Of a stretch of DNA of 64,000 nt, positions 35,435-44,343 are shown piece by piece. Below the pieces are notes generated by a model. It ran no database searches and was not told the origin of the DNA. It saw only the letters and a program-made list of their open reading frames with translations. The stretch is from assembly GCF_003313505.1 (NCBI RefSeq), contig NZ_QMHO01000001.1:620001-684000 (forward strand). Reading direction: 5' to 3'. The DNA is from Pedobacter nanyangensis. GTDB lineage: Bacteria > Bacteroidota > Bacteroidia > Sphingobacteriales > Sphingobacteriaceae. Within the stretch, counting starts at the first letter, position 1, and the number at the start of each line of letters is the position of its first letter. Made by a program: the position numbers and the translations under genes.

Positions 35435-36619
35435 TTATTTGCTGATGATAACCCTCCTTTCCTGTAATTTAAATTGGACAGAATTTGCCGCTTGCAGTAT
35501 TTTTAGCACTTGGTTAATGTTTTTATAGCGGGAAATGCGTCCGTTGAATGTTTCATTGGGAAGTTCAGTCTCATTAATGATCTCTACATCATACCAGCGG
35601 GCAATTTGGCGCATAATGCTTTTCATATCCTCATTTACAAATCTGAAATAGCCATCTTTCCAAGCGGTTATTCCCTCCGTTTCTACCTGTTTAACCTGTA
35701 GGTCACTGCCTACAATTTTGGCCTGTTGTTGCGGTTTTAGCAGGTTTGAAACGCCCGATTGTAGATTTGTGATTTTCACTGATCCAGTTATCAGCGTGGT
35801 TTTAACCGAGGCTTCATCTTCATAGCTGTTGATATTGAATTGAGTACCTAAAACTTGTACGGTTTGGTTTTTACTGCTTACTACAAACGGATGTTTCTGG
35901 TCTTCGCTTACCTCAAAATAAGCCTCGCCTAAAAGCGACACCTTGCGCAGCCCAGAAGGATCTGGAGCGGTAGAAAATGTTATGCTGGAAGCCGAATTTA
36001 GCCACACCCGGGTTCCATCGGGTAAAACCACCTGATAGGTGCCACCACGGGGCGTGCTAACGGTTTTAATAGCGGGCAATGCCTTGCCATTGAGCTCTCT
36101 GATCAGGCTTCCATCGTTATAGGCAAGTTTAGCGGCATCTATAACGATACCTGTTTTTTGATCGCTAAGCTGAATGGTTTTGCCATTGGCTAATTGCAGG
36201 GTGGCTACATTTTTACCCGGACTGATATCATTGGCGTGAGAAACCGTAGTTTGATGTTTAGAGAGAAAGGGTAAATTAAGCAAATACACCCCCACACCAA
36301 TAGTGATGAGGATAGCGGCGGCGGCGGAAACACGTCGCCAAAGTGGCATAGAAACTTTGGTAGGTGCTTTTTTCTGGAAATTTACCTTAGCTAAGGTCTT
36401 GGCCCATATCAGCTCGGTATTTGCGCTATGGTATTTCCCTAGCTGCTCGTGAAAGGATTGTTGTTCACAAAATTCTTCCATCCAATTCCGGTTTGCTTGG
36501 CTGGCGTTTAGCCAATCTTGTAGCTCCTTTTCTTGCGGTGGGCTTAACGTTTCCTGTAGATGCCCTATAATTAACCTTGCTATTTGATGTTCTTTTTCGA
36601 AGGAATTGGCTGTGTTCAT
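35435..36619 (-). CDS. FecR-family anti-sigma factor
   Basis: The 394-residue protein has a cytoplasmic N-terminal helical domain (about 1-90) and a TM helix (about 96-115; AAAILITIGVGVYLLNL). A periplasmic FecR domain follows (VSTPRGGTYQVVLPDGTRVWLNSASSITF, GEAYFEVSEDQKHPFVV) with a DUF4974-like C-terminal domain. It holds the ECF sigma factor until the SusC STN domain signals substrate binding. It lies between the sigma and susC genes. Confidence 0.92.
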   Translation of the reverse strand: MNTANSFEKEHQIARLIIGHLQETLSPPQEKELQDWLNASQANRNWMEEFCEQQSFHEQLGKYHSANTELIWAKTLAKVNFQKKAPTKVSMPLWRRVSAAAAILITIGVGVYLLNLPFLSKHQTTVSHANDISPGKNVATLQLANGKTIQLSDQKTGIVIDAAKLAYNDGSLIRELNGKALPAIKTVSTPRGGTYQVVLPDGTRVWLNSASSITFSTAPDPSGLRKVSLLGEAYFEVSEDQKHPFVVSSKNQTVQVLGTQFNINSYEDEASVKTTLITGSVKITNLQSGVSNLLKPQQQAKIVGSDLQVKQVETEGITAWKDGYFRFVNEDMKSIMRQIARWYDVEIINETELPNETFNGRISRYKNINQVLKILQAANSVQFKLQERRVIISK

Positions 36620-36676
36620 CTGATCGTATTTTACATAGAAACAGCAAAGGCATCAAAACAACCAAAAGAAAAACGG

Positions 36677-37276
36677 CTATTCTGCAATAAATAGTAAGAA
36701 AGCAAGTGTTAACGCAGCAGATACCCCCTTTTTTAGGAAAGCAGTTTTGAGCAATTGAATGGCTCTTGTTTTATGGTTGCGTACCGTTTGAACAGAAATC
36801 CCCAGTTCAATGGCTACCTGGCTGGTTTTATGTTGATGCAGATAAATTAGATTAAAGACCTCTCTGCATTTGTCGGGAAGTTTTTCTATTTCTTGGTTTA
36901 CCATGTCTAGAATTTCGGTCTCAACCAATTCAAAAAGGATCGTTTCTTCCCCTTTCTCTAATTGTAACAAGTACTCACTTTGTTTAGTACTGATGTTCTT
37001 TTGACGTTTGAGCCAATTGAAGCAGGCATTACGGCAGCTGATGAATAAAAACGCTTTGATCGCGGTGTCGGTTTCAAAATTGTTCCGGCGCTCCCATAGT
37101 TTAACAAAACAGTCGGAAACAATCTCTTGGCCTTCTGCGTCGTTTTGCAATAAACGCAAGGCAAAAAAGCAGAGTGATTTATGGTACAAATCAAAAAAAT
37201 GGGTAAAAGCGGCCTCTTCTCCTTGTTTAAGAGCTTTCACCCAATGGGCTTCATTGGTAGTTTTTTTCAAAGGCAT
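36677..37276 (-). CDS. ECF RNA polymerase sigma factor
   Basis: The 199-residue protein has sigma region 2 (about 25-90; FDLYHKSLCFFALRLL, VSDCFVKLWERR) and region 4 (about 130-180; LPDKCREVFNLIYLHQHKTSQVAIELGISVQTVRNHKTRAI), the FecI-like layout. An extra hydrophobic C-terminal tail (KKGVSAALTLAFLLFIAE) is unusual but occurs in Bacteroidota relatives. It is the first gene of the sigma-FecR-SusC-SusD-TlpA unit, whose transcription it presumably drives. Confidence 0.92.
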   Translation of the reverse strand: MPLKKTTNEAHWVKALKQGEEAAFTHFFDLYHKSLCFFALRLLQNDAEGQEIVSDCFVKLWERRNNFETDTAIKAFLFISCRNACFNWLKRQKNISTKQSEYLLQLEKGEETILFELVETEILDMVNQEIEKLPDKCREVFNLIYLHQHKTSQVAIELGISVQTVRNHKTRAIQLLKTAFLKKGVSAALTLAFLLFIAE

Positions 37277-37616
37277 TTGAAATAATTTACGGCAATATCC
37301 GAAAAATTATTCGCATATCCATTTGATTATTAGTTTGTTTGCCAACGGTCTCTTGCAATCATTAATAAGCAACTGGCCTTTAATGACAAAATAATAGTAG
37401 TTTGTGGTTTTATGCTTTGAATAGATCTACAGCCCTACCTTGGCGCAAGTCTTGTGTGTGCGGTTTAGTGTTGGGTAACTTGTGCCTATTAGCACTTACT
37501 TTGTTTTATTTGGTAACCAAAGCCCAAGTCATGCCTTTGCTGTGTCCTTCAGAGGCCAAGCCCCGTATTTAAGCTGATGTATGAGAAATTGAAATGTTCT
37601 TAATTCAACTTCATCA
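37277..37616. other. Intergenic region upstream of the sigma gene
   Basis: This 340-nt gap lies between the sigma gene (minus) and the end of the M28 peptidase gene (minus). A palindrome TTTGGT-A-ACCAAA lies at 37509-37521. The sigma promoter must lie near 37280-37350, but no consensus -7/-33 pair was recognised. No small gene seen. Confidence 0.4.
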
Positions 37617-38765
37617 TTAATTAATAATCGCGGCATTAAAATCAACAAATAGCCTAAACAGATTTTCGTAGGCCGTTAATGGCAATGTTTCCGCTTTATC
37701 GTCTACATCATGATAGGCCGCAATGCCTCCTTGTGTGTAAAGAAAAAAAGCGGGAACACCTTTTTCGGTAAAGAAATAATGATCACTGTTGGCCGCTTTG
37801 CCTCTAGAATTAATCCTTTTCAGGAATTGCTTTTCACCATTAATTTGATTGAGCAAAGCAAATTCCTTTGGATGGATAGTGGCATTTACTACCGTTGCAC
37901 CTGTTTCGCCAGTGCCAACCAAATCTAAATTCCATAAAAAGCGAATACTCTGTAGTGGAATCAAAGGGTTTTCGGTGAAGTATTTTGAGCCTAATAAGCC
38001 TGCTTCTTCAGCTGCAAAGCAGATAAAAGCAACGCTGTATTTTGGAGGATGAGCGGCGTAGTATTTGGCCAAATCTAACAACATGGCCACACCGCTGGCA
38101 TTATCATTGGCCCCGGGGAAATAGGTTTTTGAACCCATGCCGCCCAAATGGTCGTAGTGAGCAGTAAACACCAATACCGAATCTGGCTTTGCAGTTCCTT
38201 TGATGATGGCGCCTACATTGGCTGCGGTAAAATTGGGAACCAGCTCATTTGCCATATCAATATCAATTTGGGTAGGCCGAAATGAAAGGGAGTTTTTGTT
38301 GACTTCTACAATAGTATAATCAAGGACCTGTTGTGCAACCGACCAAGTGAGCTTTGGAACCAAGCTAACGGCAATGTTTCTGCTCTTACTTAAATAGGTG
38401 GTGCTATCTTTTTGGATTAAACTGTCATGGGAAACGATGCCTTTACTCGCTTGATGTATAATAAAATCCTTTCCGGGAATTAAGGTTTTTCCGTTTAATT
38501 TGAGCGTCATGTTGCCCGGGAAAGTATTTACAGGGAAGGAAAAATACTGTTTGAAGCGATTTCCGCCCAGAGGCGAGAGACCAAACCTTTTAAATTCGTT
38601 TTCGATAAAATCGGCCGCCTTGCCCATGCCATGCTTGGTGTAGCCGCGGCCCCAGTACTTTTGCGAGGTAAGGATACTAATGGTTTTTCGGGCATAGCCG
38701 ATGTCCTGCGCAAAGCCATGGAAGTAGGCAAAACTAAAGGCCGCGAAAAAAAAGATACGGAACAT
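37617..38765 (-). CDS. M28-family zinc aminopeptidase, secreted
   Basis: The protein has 382 residues from the ATG at 38765, which begins a good signal peptide (MFRIFFFAAFSFAYFHGFAQ). A longer frame starting at 38807 would begin inside a hairpin. The M28 metal ligands appear in order: His/Asp in TAHYDHLGG, Asp in GANDNASGV, Glu in FAAEEAGLLG, Asp in WNLDLVGTG and His in NSDHYFF. The periplasmic or extracellular enzyme removes N-terminal amino acids. Terminal gene of the minus-strand run following DUF6607. Confidence 0.9.
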   Translation of the reverse strand: MFRIFFFAAFSFAYFHGFAQDIGYARKTISILTSQKYWGRGYTKHGMGKAADFIENEFKRFGLSPLGGNRFKQYFSFPVNTFPGNMTLKLNGKTLIPGKDFIIHQASKGIVSHDSLIQKDSTTYLSKSRNIAVSLVPKLTWSVAQQVLDYTIVEVNKNSLSFRPTQIDIDMANELVPNFTAANVGAIIKGTAKPDSVLVFTAHYDHLGGMGSKTYFPGANDNASGVAMLLDLAKYYAAHPPKYSVAFICFAAEEAGLLGSKYFTENPLIPLQSIRFLWNLDLVGTGETGATVVNATIHPKEFALLNQINGEKQFLKRINSRGKAANSDHYFFTEKGVPAFFLYTQGGIAAYHDVDDKAETLPLTAYENLFRLFVDFNAAIIN

Positions 38766-38769
38766 AACA

Positions 38770-38817
38770 AAAATGCTTTGTGCCACAAGATATAAATTTG
38801 TGCGCACAAAGCATTTT
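38770..38817 (-). terminator. Long hairpin between the DUF6607 and M28 genes
   Basis: Perfect 14-bp inverted arms AAAATGCTTTGTGC (38770-38783) and GCACAAAGCATTTT (38804-38817) enclose a second 5-bp stem (CACAA/TTGTG). On the minus strand the stem ends in ATTTTTGTT, so it can act as an intrinsic terminator of the DUF6607 transcript. It also ends 4 nt before the preferred M28 start codon, so it could mask that start. Confidence 0.6.
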
Positions 38818-38835
38818 AATTCATGGTAAAAGGAA

Positions 38836-39759
38836 CTATCCCTTTACTAAATAAGCATTGATGATTTTGGTGATTTCCTCTTTGTTTTTGGCCGAAGTCC
38901 AGTTTTCTTTTACTGATTGGGCATTGGCCGCAAAAAATCTCTCGTAAAGCAGTTTGTTATCTACTTTGGGGGCTAATTTAATGGTGGCATTGCTGGCAAA
39001 AACATTGTCCCAGATATCACGGGCATCTTTCCAGAAACCTTCGTTCTTTTTCCACCATTCTTGGGCGTAACCAAATGATTTTGGATCTGTTTTTACAAAC
39101 TCCTCTAAACCTTTTTCTTGCGCAATCAGTTTATCTTTTGCTCCCGGAGTACGAACAATTTTCTTGTTATCTTGTTCAAACATCCATCCGGTTGGGGTAA
39201 GGTAAACAAAATTGCGGCGGTTCAATACGTTGTAATCGTTACGTTCGGTATGCTCACGACGAGGAAGTGGCGAGTCTGAATAGCTTAACCATTGTGATCT
39301 GCCGTCAACATGTACCCAACTGCCAATCGCTTGGTAGCGCGGGCTATCATCTACCTGAAAAACCTTTTGGGTCCATTTACCTTGATATTCTTCTGGTTTT
39401 AAGGTTACATTTTTCCAGGTATCTTCCTTGTCGAAGGCTAAAATTTTTGGATCTTCATAAGTCCAGTCTTCACGCCAGTGTTTAATGATCATGCTATCAC
39501 CCCTCATAACCAAAAGGTGCTGGATCACGATTTTTTTGGGCGAATCTTCTACAATAATGGCAATTTCCTTAGCTGATGAACGGTGCCTGTCGTGAAACTT
39601 GTAGTCATCATCAGGAGAAAAAGTTTCGGCATAGTTAAAGGTAACCTTATAAAAGCCAGCCAATGATTTAATAGCGTTACGATCTTGCGCTAACTTGTTT
39701 TGGCCGAAAGCAAAGGCACTACACCATAGCAGAGCCACTAAGAGTTGTATTTTCTTCAT
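38836..39759 (-). CDS. DUF6607-family secreted protein
   Basis: The 307-residue protein has a signal peptide (CSAFAFGQN) and a conserved aromatic/charged family core (HDRHRSSAKEIAIIVED, HWREDWTYEDPKIL, WVHVDGRSQWLSYSDSPLPRREHTERNDY). I recognise this as the DUF6607 group, which often accompanies PepSY/TonB iron or haem loci in Bacteroidota. The function is unknown. Its promoter region carries the palindromic operator described at 39779. Confidence 0.75.
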   Translation of the reverse strand: MKKIQLLVALLWCSAFAFGQNKLAQDRNAIKSLAGFYKVTFNYAETFSPDDDYKFHDRHRSSAKEIAIIVEDSPKKIVIQHLLVMRGDSMIIKHWREDWTYEDPKILAFDKEDTWKNVTLKPEEYQGKWTQKVFQVDDSPRYQAIGSWVHVDGRSQWLSYSDSPLPRREHTERNDYNVLNRRNFVYLTPTGWMFEQDNKKIVRTPGAKDKLIAQEKGLEEFVKTDPKSFGYAQEWWKKNEGFWKDARDIWDNVFASNATIKLAPKVDNKLLYERFFAANAQSVKENWTSAKNKEEITKIINAYLVKG

Positions 39760-39778
39760 ATCCTTATATTTATCATGT

Positions 39779-39799
39779 TGTTTAGATTTATTCTAAACA
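39779..39799 (-). promoter_or_regulatory. Fur-like palindromic operator upstream of DUF6607 (site A)
   Basis: Arms TGTTTAGA and TCTAAACA are perfect 8-bp inverses around a 5-nt spacer. Site C upstream of the second TonB receptor matches it at 17 of 21 positions, and both lie 3-4 nt downstream of a -7 element. A metal-dependent repressor such as Fur is the likely reader. Confidence 0.6.
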
Positions 39800-39802
39800 G
39801 TT

Positions 39803-39834
39803 GCAAATTAACAAGCAATAATCCTGATAAGCAA
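39803..39834 (-). promoter_or_regulatory. Candidate Bacteroidota-type promoter for DUF6607
   Basis: Read on the minus strand: TTG at 39834-39832, 21 nt, then TTAATTTG at 39810-39803, one mismatch from the consensus TAnnTTTG. Site A lies directly downstream and site B overlaps the -33 side. Confidence 0.5.
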
Positions 39835-39835
39835 A

Positions 39836-39858
39836 TTATTTTTAATTATTCTAAATAA
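39836..39858 (-). promoter_or_regulatory. Second, weaker operator-like palindrome (site B)
   Basis: Arms TTATTTTTAA and TTCTAAATAA are inverses at 8 of 10 positions with a 3-nt spacer. They resemble sites A and C and lie just upstream of the -33 element of the DUF6607 promoter. Confidence 0.4.
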
Positions 39859-39919
39859 AAGAACTTATGGGGCTAAAGGCTGCGGATAGCTTGGTTAGTG
39901 CGCCAATAATTGCCTAGCC

Positions 39920-41101
39920 CTAGCCTTTTGATTTTTTCTTTCTTCCCCACCAAATGATAAACCCGGTAATAGGCAACGAAGCGGCAATTAAACTGGCGCA
40001 AAAGGCTATAATCTTTCCTGGCAAACCCAATATGGCACCCACATGGATATCATAGTTCATGCCTAATAATCTTTCTCCGGCGTTTTTCGATTTATAGTGG
40101 CGGTGATCCAAAAGCTTACCACTGTATTGGTCAAACTGCATGTCACTTGAGTCGTAATAGGTTTCTTCGCCTTTGTAGGCATAGGCATAAATAACCCCAT
40201 CGTTACTTGAAGCTGGGCCAATAGCAATTTTTGGAGCTGCTGGGTAAAGCGCTTTTGCCTTTTCGAAAGCGATATCCATGCCGTTTTTTGAGGCGAGATG
40301 TAGGGTGTCTGATTTAAAGGTTTTGCGTTCAGGTGGAGTGACGCTTAGCGAAGCCACCGCATATACCGTGCCCTGAAACCACTGAAAGGCCCATACTAGC
40401 CCTGTTAAAGCCAAAATGAGCGAAATGAGTAAGGCATAAAATCCTGGAACATTGTGCAGGTCGTAGTTAAGGCGCTTAAACTTAGCGGTCCATTTGATCT
40501 TAAAGCTCTTATCTAGGTTCGATTTCTTGAGATTTTTGGGCCACCAGTGGATCATGCCCGTAATCAATAGTATGATGAAAATGATGGTAGACCAGCCAAT
40601 GATCTGTTGGCCAATGGGATGGTTAATTAGCAGGCTCCAATGCAGCATTTTCACCACATTGAAAAACTCGTGTTTATAATGGGTGATTTTGGTAACCTCG
40701 CCCGTATAAGGGTTTACATTGGCAATATCGTAGTAGTCTAATGCATCAAAATACCAAAATGCCTCTGGGTCTCCGCCCTTGTAAGCGCCAAATTCCCAGG
40801 TTTTTTCAGGGTTGGGATAGGTAGAAATGAAATTGATCGGTTTGTTGCCCATGGCTTTTTGGGCGTTATTTTTCAATGTGCTCAAGGGAAGCGGCCTGGC
40901 ATTTTTAGGGGCCTCAACATACAGCTGTTTACGATAAATAAGGTTGGTGATTTCTGCCTGGAAAACATAAATACATCCCGTTAGGGCAATAAAAATCACC
41001 ATTACACCTGCGCCAATGCCCAGCCATAAATGTAGCCAATCGCTAATCCGACGAAAGGTAGATTTTTTGGATCTCTTGGTTTTTGTTTTGTTTGAGGTCA
41101 T
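39920..41101 (-). CDS. PepSY-associated TM-helix protein (iron/siderophore-reductase-like)
   Basis: The 393-residue inner-membrane protein has a His-containing first helix region (ISDWLHLWLGIGAGVMVIFIALTG) and further TM segments (GWSTIIFIILLITGMIHWW, FYALLISLILALTGLVW, IIAFCASLIAASLPITGFIIWW). Periplasmic PepSY-like segments include HKHY-type NPYTGEVTKITHYKHEFF and DQYSGKLLDHRHY. Homologues reduce ferric siderophores at the inner membrane. It sits between DUF4198 and DUF6607 genes in the iron-type locus. Confidence 0.85.
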   Translation of the reverse strand: MTSNKTKTKRSKKSTFRRISDWLHLWLGIGAGVMVIFIALTGCIYVFQAEITNLIYRKQLYVEAPKNARPLPLSTLKNNAQKAMGNKPINFISTYPNPEKTWEFGAYKGGDPEAFWYFDALDYYDIANVNPYTGEVTKITHYKHEFFNVVKMLHWSLLINHPIGQQIIGWSTIIFIILLITGMIHWWPKNLKKSNLDKSFKIKWTAKFKRLNYDLHNVPGFYALLISLILALTGLVWAFQWFQGTVYAVASLSVTPPERKTFKSDTLHLASKNGMDIAFEKAKALYPAAPKIAIGPASSNDGVIYAYAYKGEETYYDSSDMQFDQYSGKLLDHRHYKSKNAGERLLGMNYDIHVGAILGLPGKIIAFCASLIAASLPITGFIIWWGRKKKSKG

Positions 41102-41116
41102 TTTGGATAACGAAAT

Positions 41117-41145
41117 AAACCAACCACGTTAAACATGGTTGGTTT
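41117..41145 (-). terminator. Hairpin between the DUF4198 and PepSY genes
   Basis: Perfect 10-bp arms AAACCAACCA and TGGTTGGTTT enclose a 9-nt loop. On the minus strand the stem is followed by a modest T-rich run (TTTATTTCG). It may terminate or attenuate the TonB receptor-DUF4198 transcript before the PepSY gene. Confidence 0.5.
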
Positions 41146-41163
41146 AGAAATTATATTTACAGT

Positions 41164-41868
41164 TTAGAGCGCTTGGCGTGTGTAGGTTGCTACGTGCCAA
41201 ATTTTGTCGTAATTTTTACCTGCCTGGCTTCCTGATTTCTTTTCCTCGTAAAAGGCTTCCAAAAAATAAGTGCCTTTTTGCTTTGGTGTAAAGTTAAGCA
41301 AGCCGTTACTGTTGGTGTTTATGGTTTCGCTTTTTTTCTCAGGACCTACAACGGTAAGCTTTTGGTTTTTGAAAGCGCTTTGGTTGAGCTTTACGGCATG
41401 TGCGCTTTCTTGGCCAGTTACAAAAGAGGTTTGAGCCGGGGCTATGCTTAAAGTAACATCGTTGCCCAATTGATCAGCCAGTTTTGCCGAGCCTACAAAA
41501 ACATTGGCCAAAGCGTAATAGTCGATTTTGGCATTTTCGTAAAGATCCTTTACCTGGTGTACAATAGATAGGGTGTACTGCCCGTCCTGGGTTGGTGTAA
41601 AATCAGCTTCGTAATGAAATACTCCTGCCTTCGTTTTTAACGCTTGCTTGCTGCCATTTGGCGAGGTGAGCACTAATTTAAACTCTTTCAGGTTGCTGTA
41701 CCATTTTGCGGCCGAATCGATTTCCTTGGTGCCATATTCGCCAAAGAAGACCTTCACTTTTTGTGCAACACCTTTTTGGCCATTCGTGTTGGTTTCAATC
41801 CACAAAGCATGCCCATAGCTGGTGGCGGCCATGGCTACAAATAAGAATAGGGTTAAAATCTTTTTCAT
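41164..41868 (-). CDS. DUF4198-domain secreted protein (iron/metal-associated)
   Basis: The protein has 234 residues from the ATG at 41868; an upstream in-frame extension to 42066 overlaps the receptor gene and lacks a signal, so it is rejected. Signal peptide MKKILTLFLFVAMAATSYGHA, followed by the DUF4198 hallmark HALWIET. Family members are periplasmic and accompany metal or siderophore receptors. It starts 4 nt after the receptor stop, a coupled pair. Confidence 0.85.
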   Translation of the reverse strand: MKKILTLFLFVAMAATSYGHALWIETNTNGQKGVAQKVKVFFGEYGTKEIDSAAKWYSNLKEFKLVLTSPNGSKQALKTKAGVFHYEADFTPTQDGQYTLSIVHQVKDLYENAKIDYYALANVFVGSAKLADQLGNDVTLSIAPAQTSFVTGQESAHAVKLNQSAFKNQKLTVVGPEKKSETINTNSNGLLNFTPKQKGTYFLEAFYEEKKSGSQAGKNYDKIWHVATYTRQAL

Positions 41869-41872
41869 TGTT

Positions 41873-44266
41873 CTAGAATTTATAAGCGATACTGAAACGA
41901 TAGTTACGGGGAGCTTCGGCCTGCCATGAATAAACGTTGTTGCTGAAATAGCCAGTGTAGTAGTCGCCAATGTACAGGTATTCGTTAAGCACATTAAACA
42001 CATTTGCGGTAATTTTAACGGGCCCTTTTGACCAAAACAAGCCAGCGTCAACTTTCGTATAATCACCCATGTTGTATGCTGGATTTGTTGCGCTGTACGA
42101 AAATGAGGTTCTATCTTTCAAATAGGTTACGCCGGCGTTAAGTCCAAAATCTTTCAAAAAGCCGCTTTGTATGGTATAACTTAGCCAGGCATTGGTGGTG
42201 TGTTTGGCGTATCCTGGAACGAGGTCGTTGTTGGCAAAGCCCGAGTTAGGAAAAGCTGAAGTGATTTTTGCATCGGTGTAGGCGTAGTTTGCAATCAGGG
42301 ATAGCCCTTTCGCTAATTCGCCTTTAATATCCAGTTCGATACCTTTGGCTACTTTTTCGCCTAAAACCACGCTGTAGGTGAAAGTTGGGTCCTGAACATC
42401 TGCGGTCAGCTCATTTTGCTTAAGGATACGGTATAGGGATAGTGTTGTATTCCATTTGCCATCGGCCCAGTCTCTTTTAAAACCAATTTCCATATTTGAG
42501 CCGGTAATTGGTTTCACTTCCCCGCCATCTTTAAGCTTTCCACTTTGTGGTAAAAATGCTTGGTCGTACACGCCGTATGCTGCTGTATTTTGGTCTAATG
42601 ATACGCTTAGCCCAATGCGGGGAGTTAATTTACTTGCGCTGTAGGAAGTTCCTCCCCATTGGTATTGGCTAGCCTTGGTGTAACGGGCCGCTAAGGTTAA
42701 ACGTGCACGGTTATTGAAAAAACCTAGCTCATCCTGTAAATAGCCGGCGGTATATTTTTGGCCCATGGTTCCTCCAGCGGCAATAGCACGGGCTTCGAGG
42801 CTTGTAGTTCTATCGAAATTTGGGAAGCCATTTGGGGGATATCCTAAATTTGGATGGTACATGTTAAACGGGCTAGAAGGTAAATCTAGTGGGTGCGATT
42901 GTCCCCAATCTGCCATGTAGTCTTTTTTACCTATATCAAAACCTGCTAAAATGCGATGTTTGATGCCGCCAGTTTTTACTTCGCCGTTAATAAAAAGCTG
43001 GCCAAGTTTCATGGTGCTTTCCGCATCCCAGATCCCCACACTTCTGATGACATCTCCATTGGTAAGTACATCGGCAGGCCATAAGCTCGAGCCGGTTTGC
43101 AAATACTTGCTGTAGGCGGTTTGAGCGGTAATTTTCCATTGATCACCGATGTTTTGGATAAGATTTAAAAATACCGAATGGTCATTGATATTGGTTTTAG
43201 GTAGATTTTCTGGGGCATAGGTAAATTTGCGGGGCAGAGAGAGATAGCCTTCGGTTGAGAAAACGTAGTACGATCCCACATCGGTCATTTGCGCCCTTTG
43301 CAGGTTGTACTCGGCTGTAAATTTGGTGCTATGGGTTAGCTGGTAACTAATTACCGGGGCAATAGAATACCTGTCGTTTGATTCATTGGGCCTAAATGAT
43401 CCCTTTTGCTGTGCCGCCGCGTTTAAGCGGAACAACAGCTTGCCATCTTCGGTAAGTTTCCGGTCCAAATCAACGGCTGTTCTATACAAATCAAAGCTTC
43501 CCAGGGTAAATGAAACTTCGCCTTTGTTTAATCCGGTAGGTTTTTTGGTAACGACATTGTACATGCCGCTTGGATCGCCGTTGCTTAACATAAAGCCTGC
43601 TGGCCCTTTCACAAACTCAAGGTGGTCTACAATGCTCATGTCTTCGGTTAAGGGCCCCCAAAAGGAATTCACAAAATTGAAACCGTTGCGCATAGCCTGT
43701 ATTTGGGAGCCCCTCATGTGCACGTTAGTATATAAATCGCCCCAATGGCTGGTACGCATAGCACCGCTTACGTTGCGCAGTACGCCGTCGCTCATGCTAA
43801 TGATCTGTTGGTCTTTTAATGCTTGGCCACTTACACTTTGAATGTTTTGGGCAGCTTCCAGCAACGGTTGGTTTAAGCGCAGGCTGTTATCGGGGGTGCT
43901 AATTTTGTAAGCGTTCTTTTTAGCTTGAACCGATACTTCTTTTAGGATTTGGCTATTTTCCGAAAGCGTGAAATTGAGCTCCAGTGTTTGGCCATCATTA
44001 ATAGAGATGTTTTTTTCCTGGGTAGCTATACCTATGGCACTTACCCTAATGATGTAATTGCCCGCTTTGATTTTGCTGAGAATGTAGTTCCCATTATCGT
44101 CGGTAGCGGTATTTTGAGGTTTGTTTTTTAATCCCACACTAACGTAGGCAGCAGGCTGCCCATCGGCCGAAGTAATGCGTCCTTTAATAGTTCCATTTTG
44201 AGCAAAGGCCACAAAATGGAATAAAAGCAGTAAGACGACAAGAGGACTTTTGAGGTTTTTTTTCAT
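41873..44266 (-). CDS. TonB-dependent siderophore-type receptor (first copy)
   Basis: The 797-residue protein has a signal (FVAFAQN). A carboxypeptidase-regulatory-like domain (about 24-100; IKGRITSADGQPAAYVSVGLKN) and a plug (VHMRGSQI, EDMSIVDHLEFVKGPAGFMLSNGDPSGMYNVVTKKP) follow, then a FhuA/FoxA-type barrel with LTLAARYTKA and terminal YRFSIAYKF. It imports a ferric siderophore or similar complex using TonB energy. It heads the receptor-DUF4198 pair. It is a paralogue of the copy at 44344. Confidence 0.92.
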   Translation of the reverse strand: MKKNLKSPLVVLLLLFHFVAFAQNGTIKGRITSADGQPAAYVSVGLKNKPQNTATDDNGNYILSKIKAGNYIIRVSAIGIATQEKNISINDGQTLELNFTLSENSQILKEVSVQAKKNAYKISTPDNSLRLNQPLLEAAQNIQSVSGQALKDQQIISMSDGVLRNVSGAMRTSHWGDLYTNVHMRGSQIQAMRNGFNFVNSFWGPLTEDMSIVDHLEFVKGPAGFMLSNGDPSGMYNVVTKKPTGLNKGEVSFTLGSFDLYRTAVDLDRKLTEDGKLLFRLNAAAQQKGSFRPNESNDRYSIAPVISYQLTHSTKFTAEYNLQRAQMTDVGSYYVFSTEGYLSLPRKFTYAPENLPKTNINDHSVFLNLIQNIGDQWKITAQTAYSKYLQTGSSLWPADVLTNGDVIRSVGIWDAESTMKLGQLFINGEVKTGGIKHRILAGFDIGKKDYMADWGQSHPLDLPSSPFNMYHPNLGYPPNGFPNFDRTTSLEARAIAAGGTMGQKYTAGYLQDELGFFNNRARLTLAARYTKASQYQWGGTSYSASKLTPRIGLSVSLDQNTAAYGVYDQAFLPQSGKLKDGGEVKPITGSNMEIGFKRDWADGKWNTTLSLYRILKQNELTADVQDPTFTYSVVLGEKVAKGIELDIKGELAKGLSLIANYAYTDAKITSAFPNSGFANNDLVPGYAKHTTNAWLSYTIQSGFLKDFGLNAGVTYLKDRTSFSYSATNPAYNMGDYTKVDAGLFWSKGPVKITANVFNVLNEYLYIGDYYTGYFSNNVYSWQAEAPRNYRFSIAYKF

Positions 44267-44343
44267 TGTGAATTGTGTATGTTGTTGTTATAAAGTTGCT
44301 GTGCTTGCGTCGGTAGGTGTTGCTCATTCAAGGATCAAAAGGT

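Noticed and set aside
41869-42066. N-terminal extension of the DUF4198 gene to 42066
   Set aside because: Would overlap the receptor gene by almost 200 nt and hide the clear signal peptide that starts at 41868.
43386-43841. Open frame of 151 codons antisense to the first TonB receptor
   Set aside because: Lies fully within a confident coding sequence in antisense, with no domain and unlikely composition.
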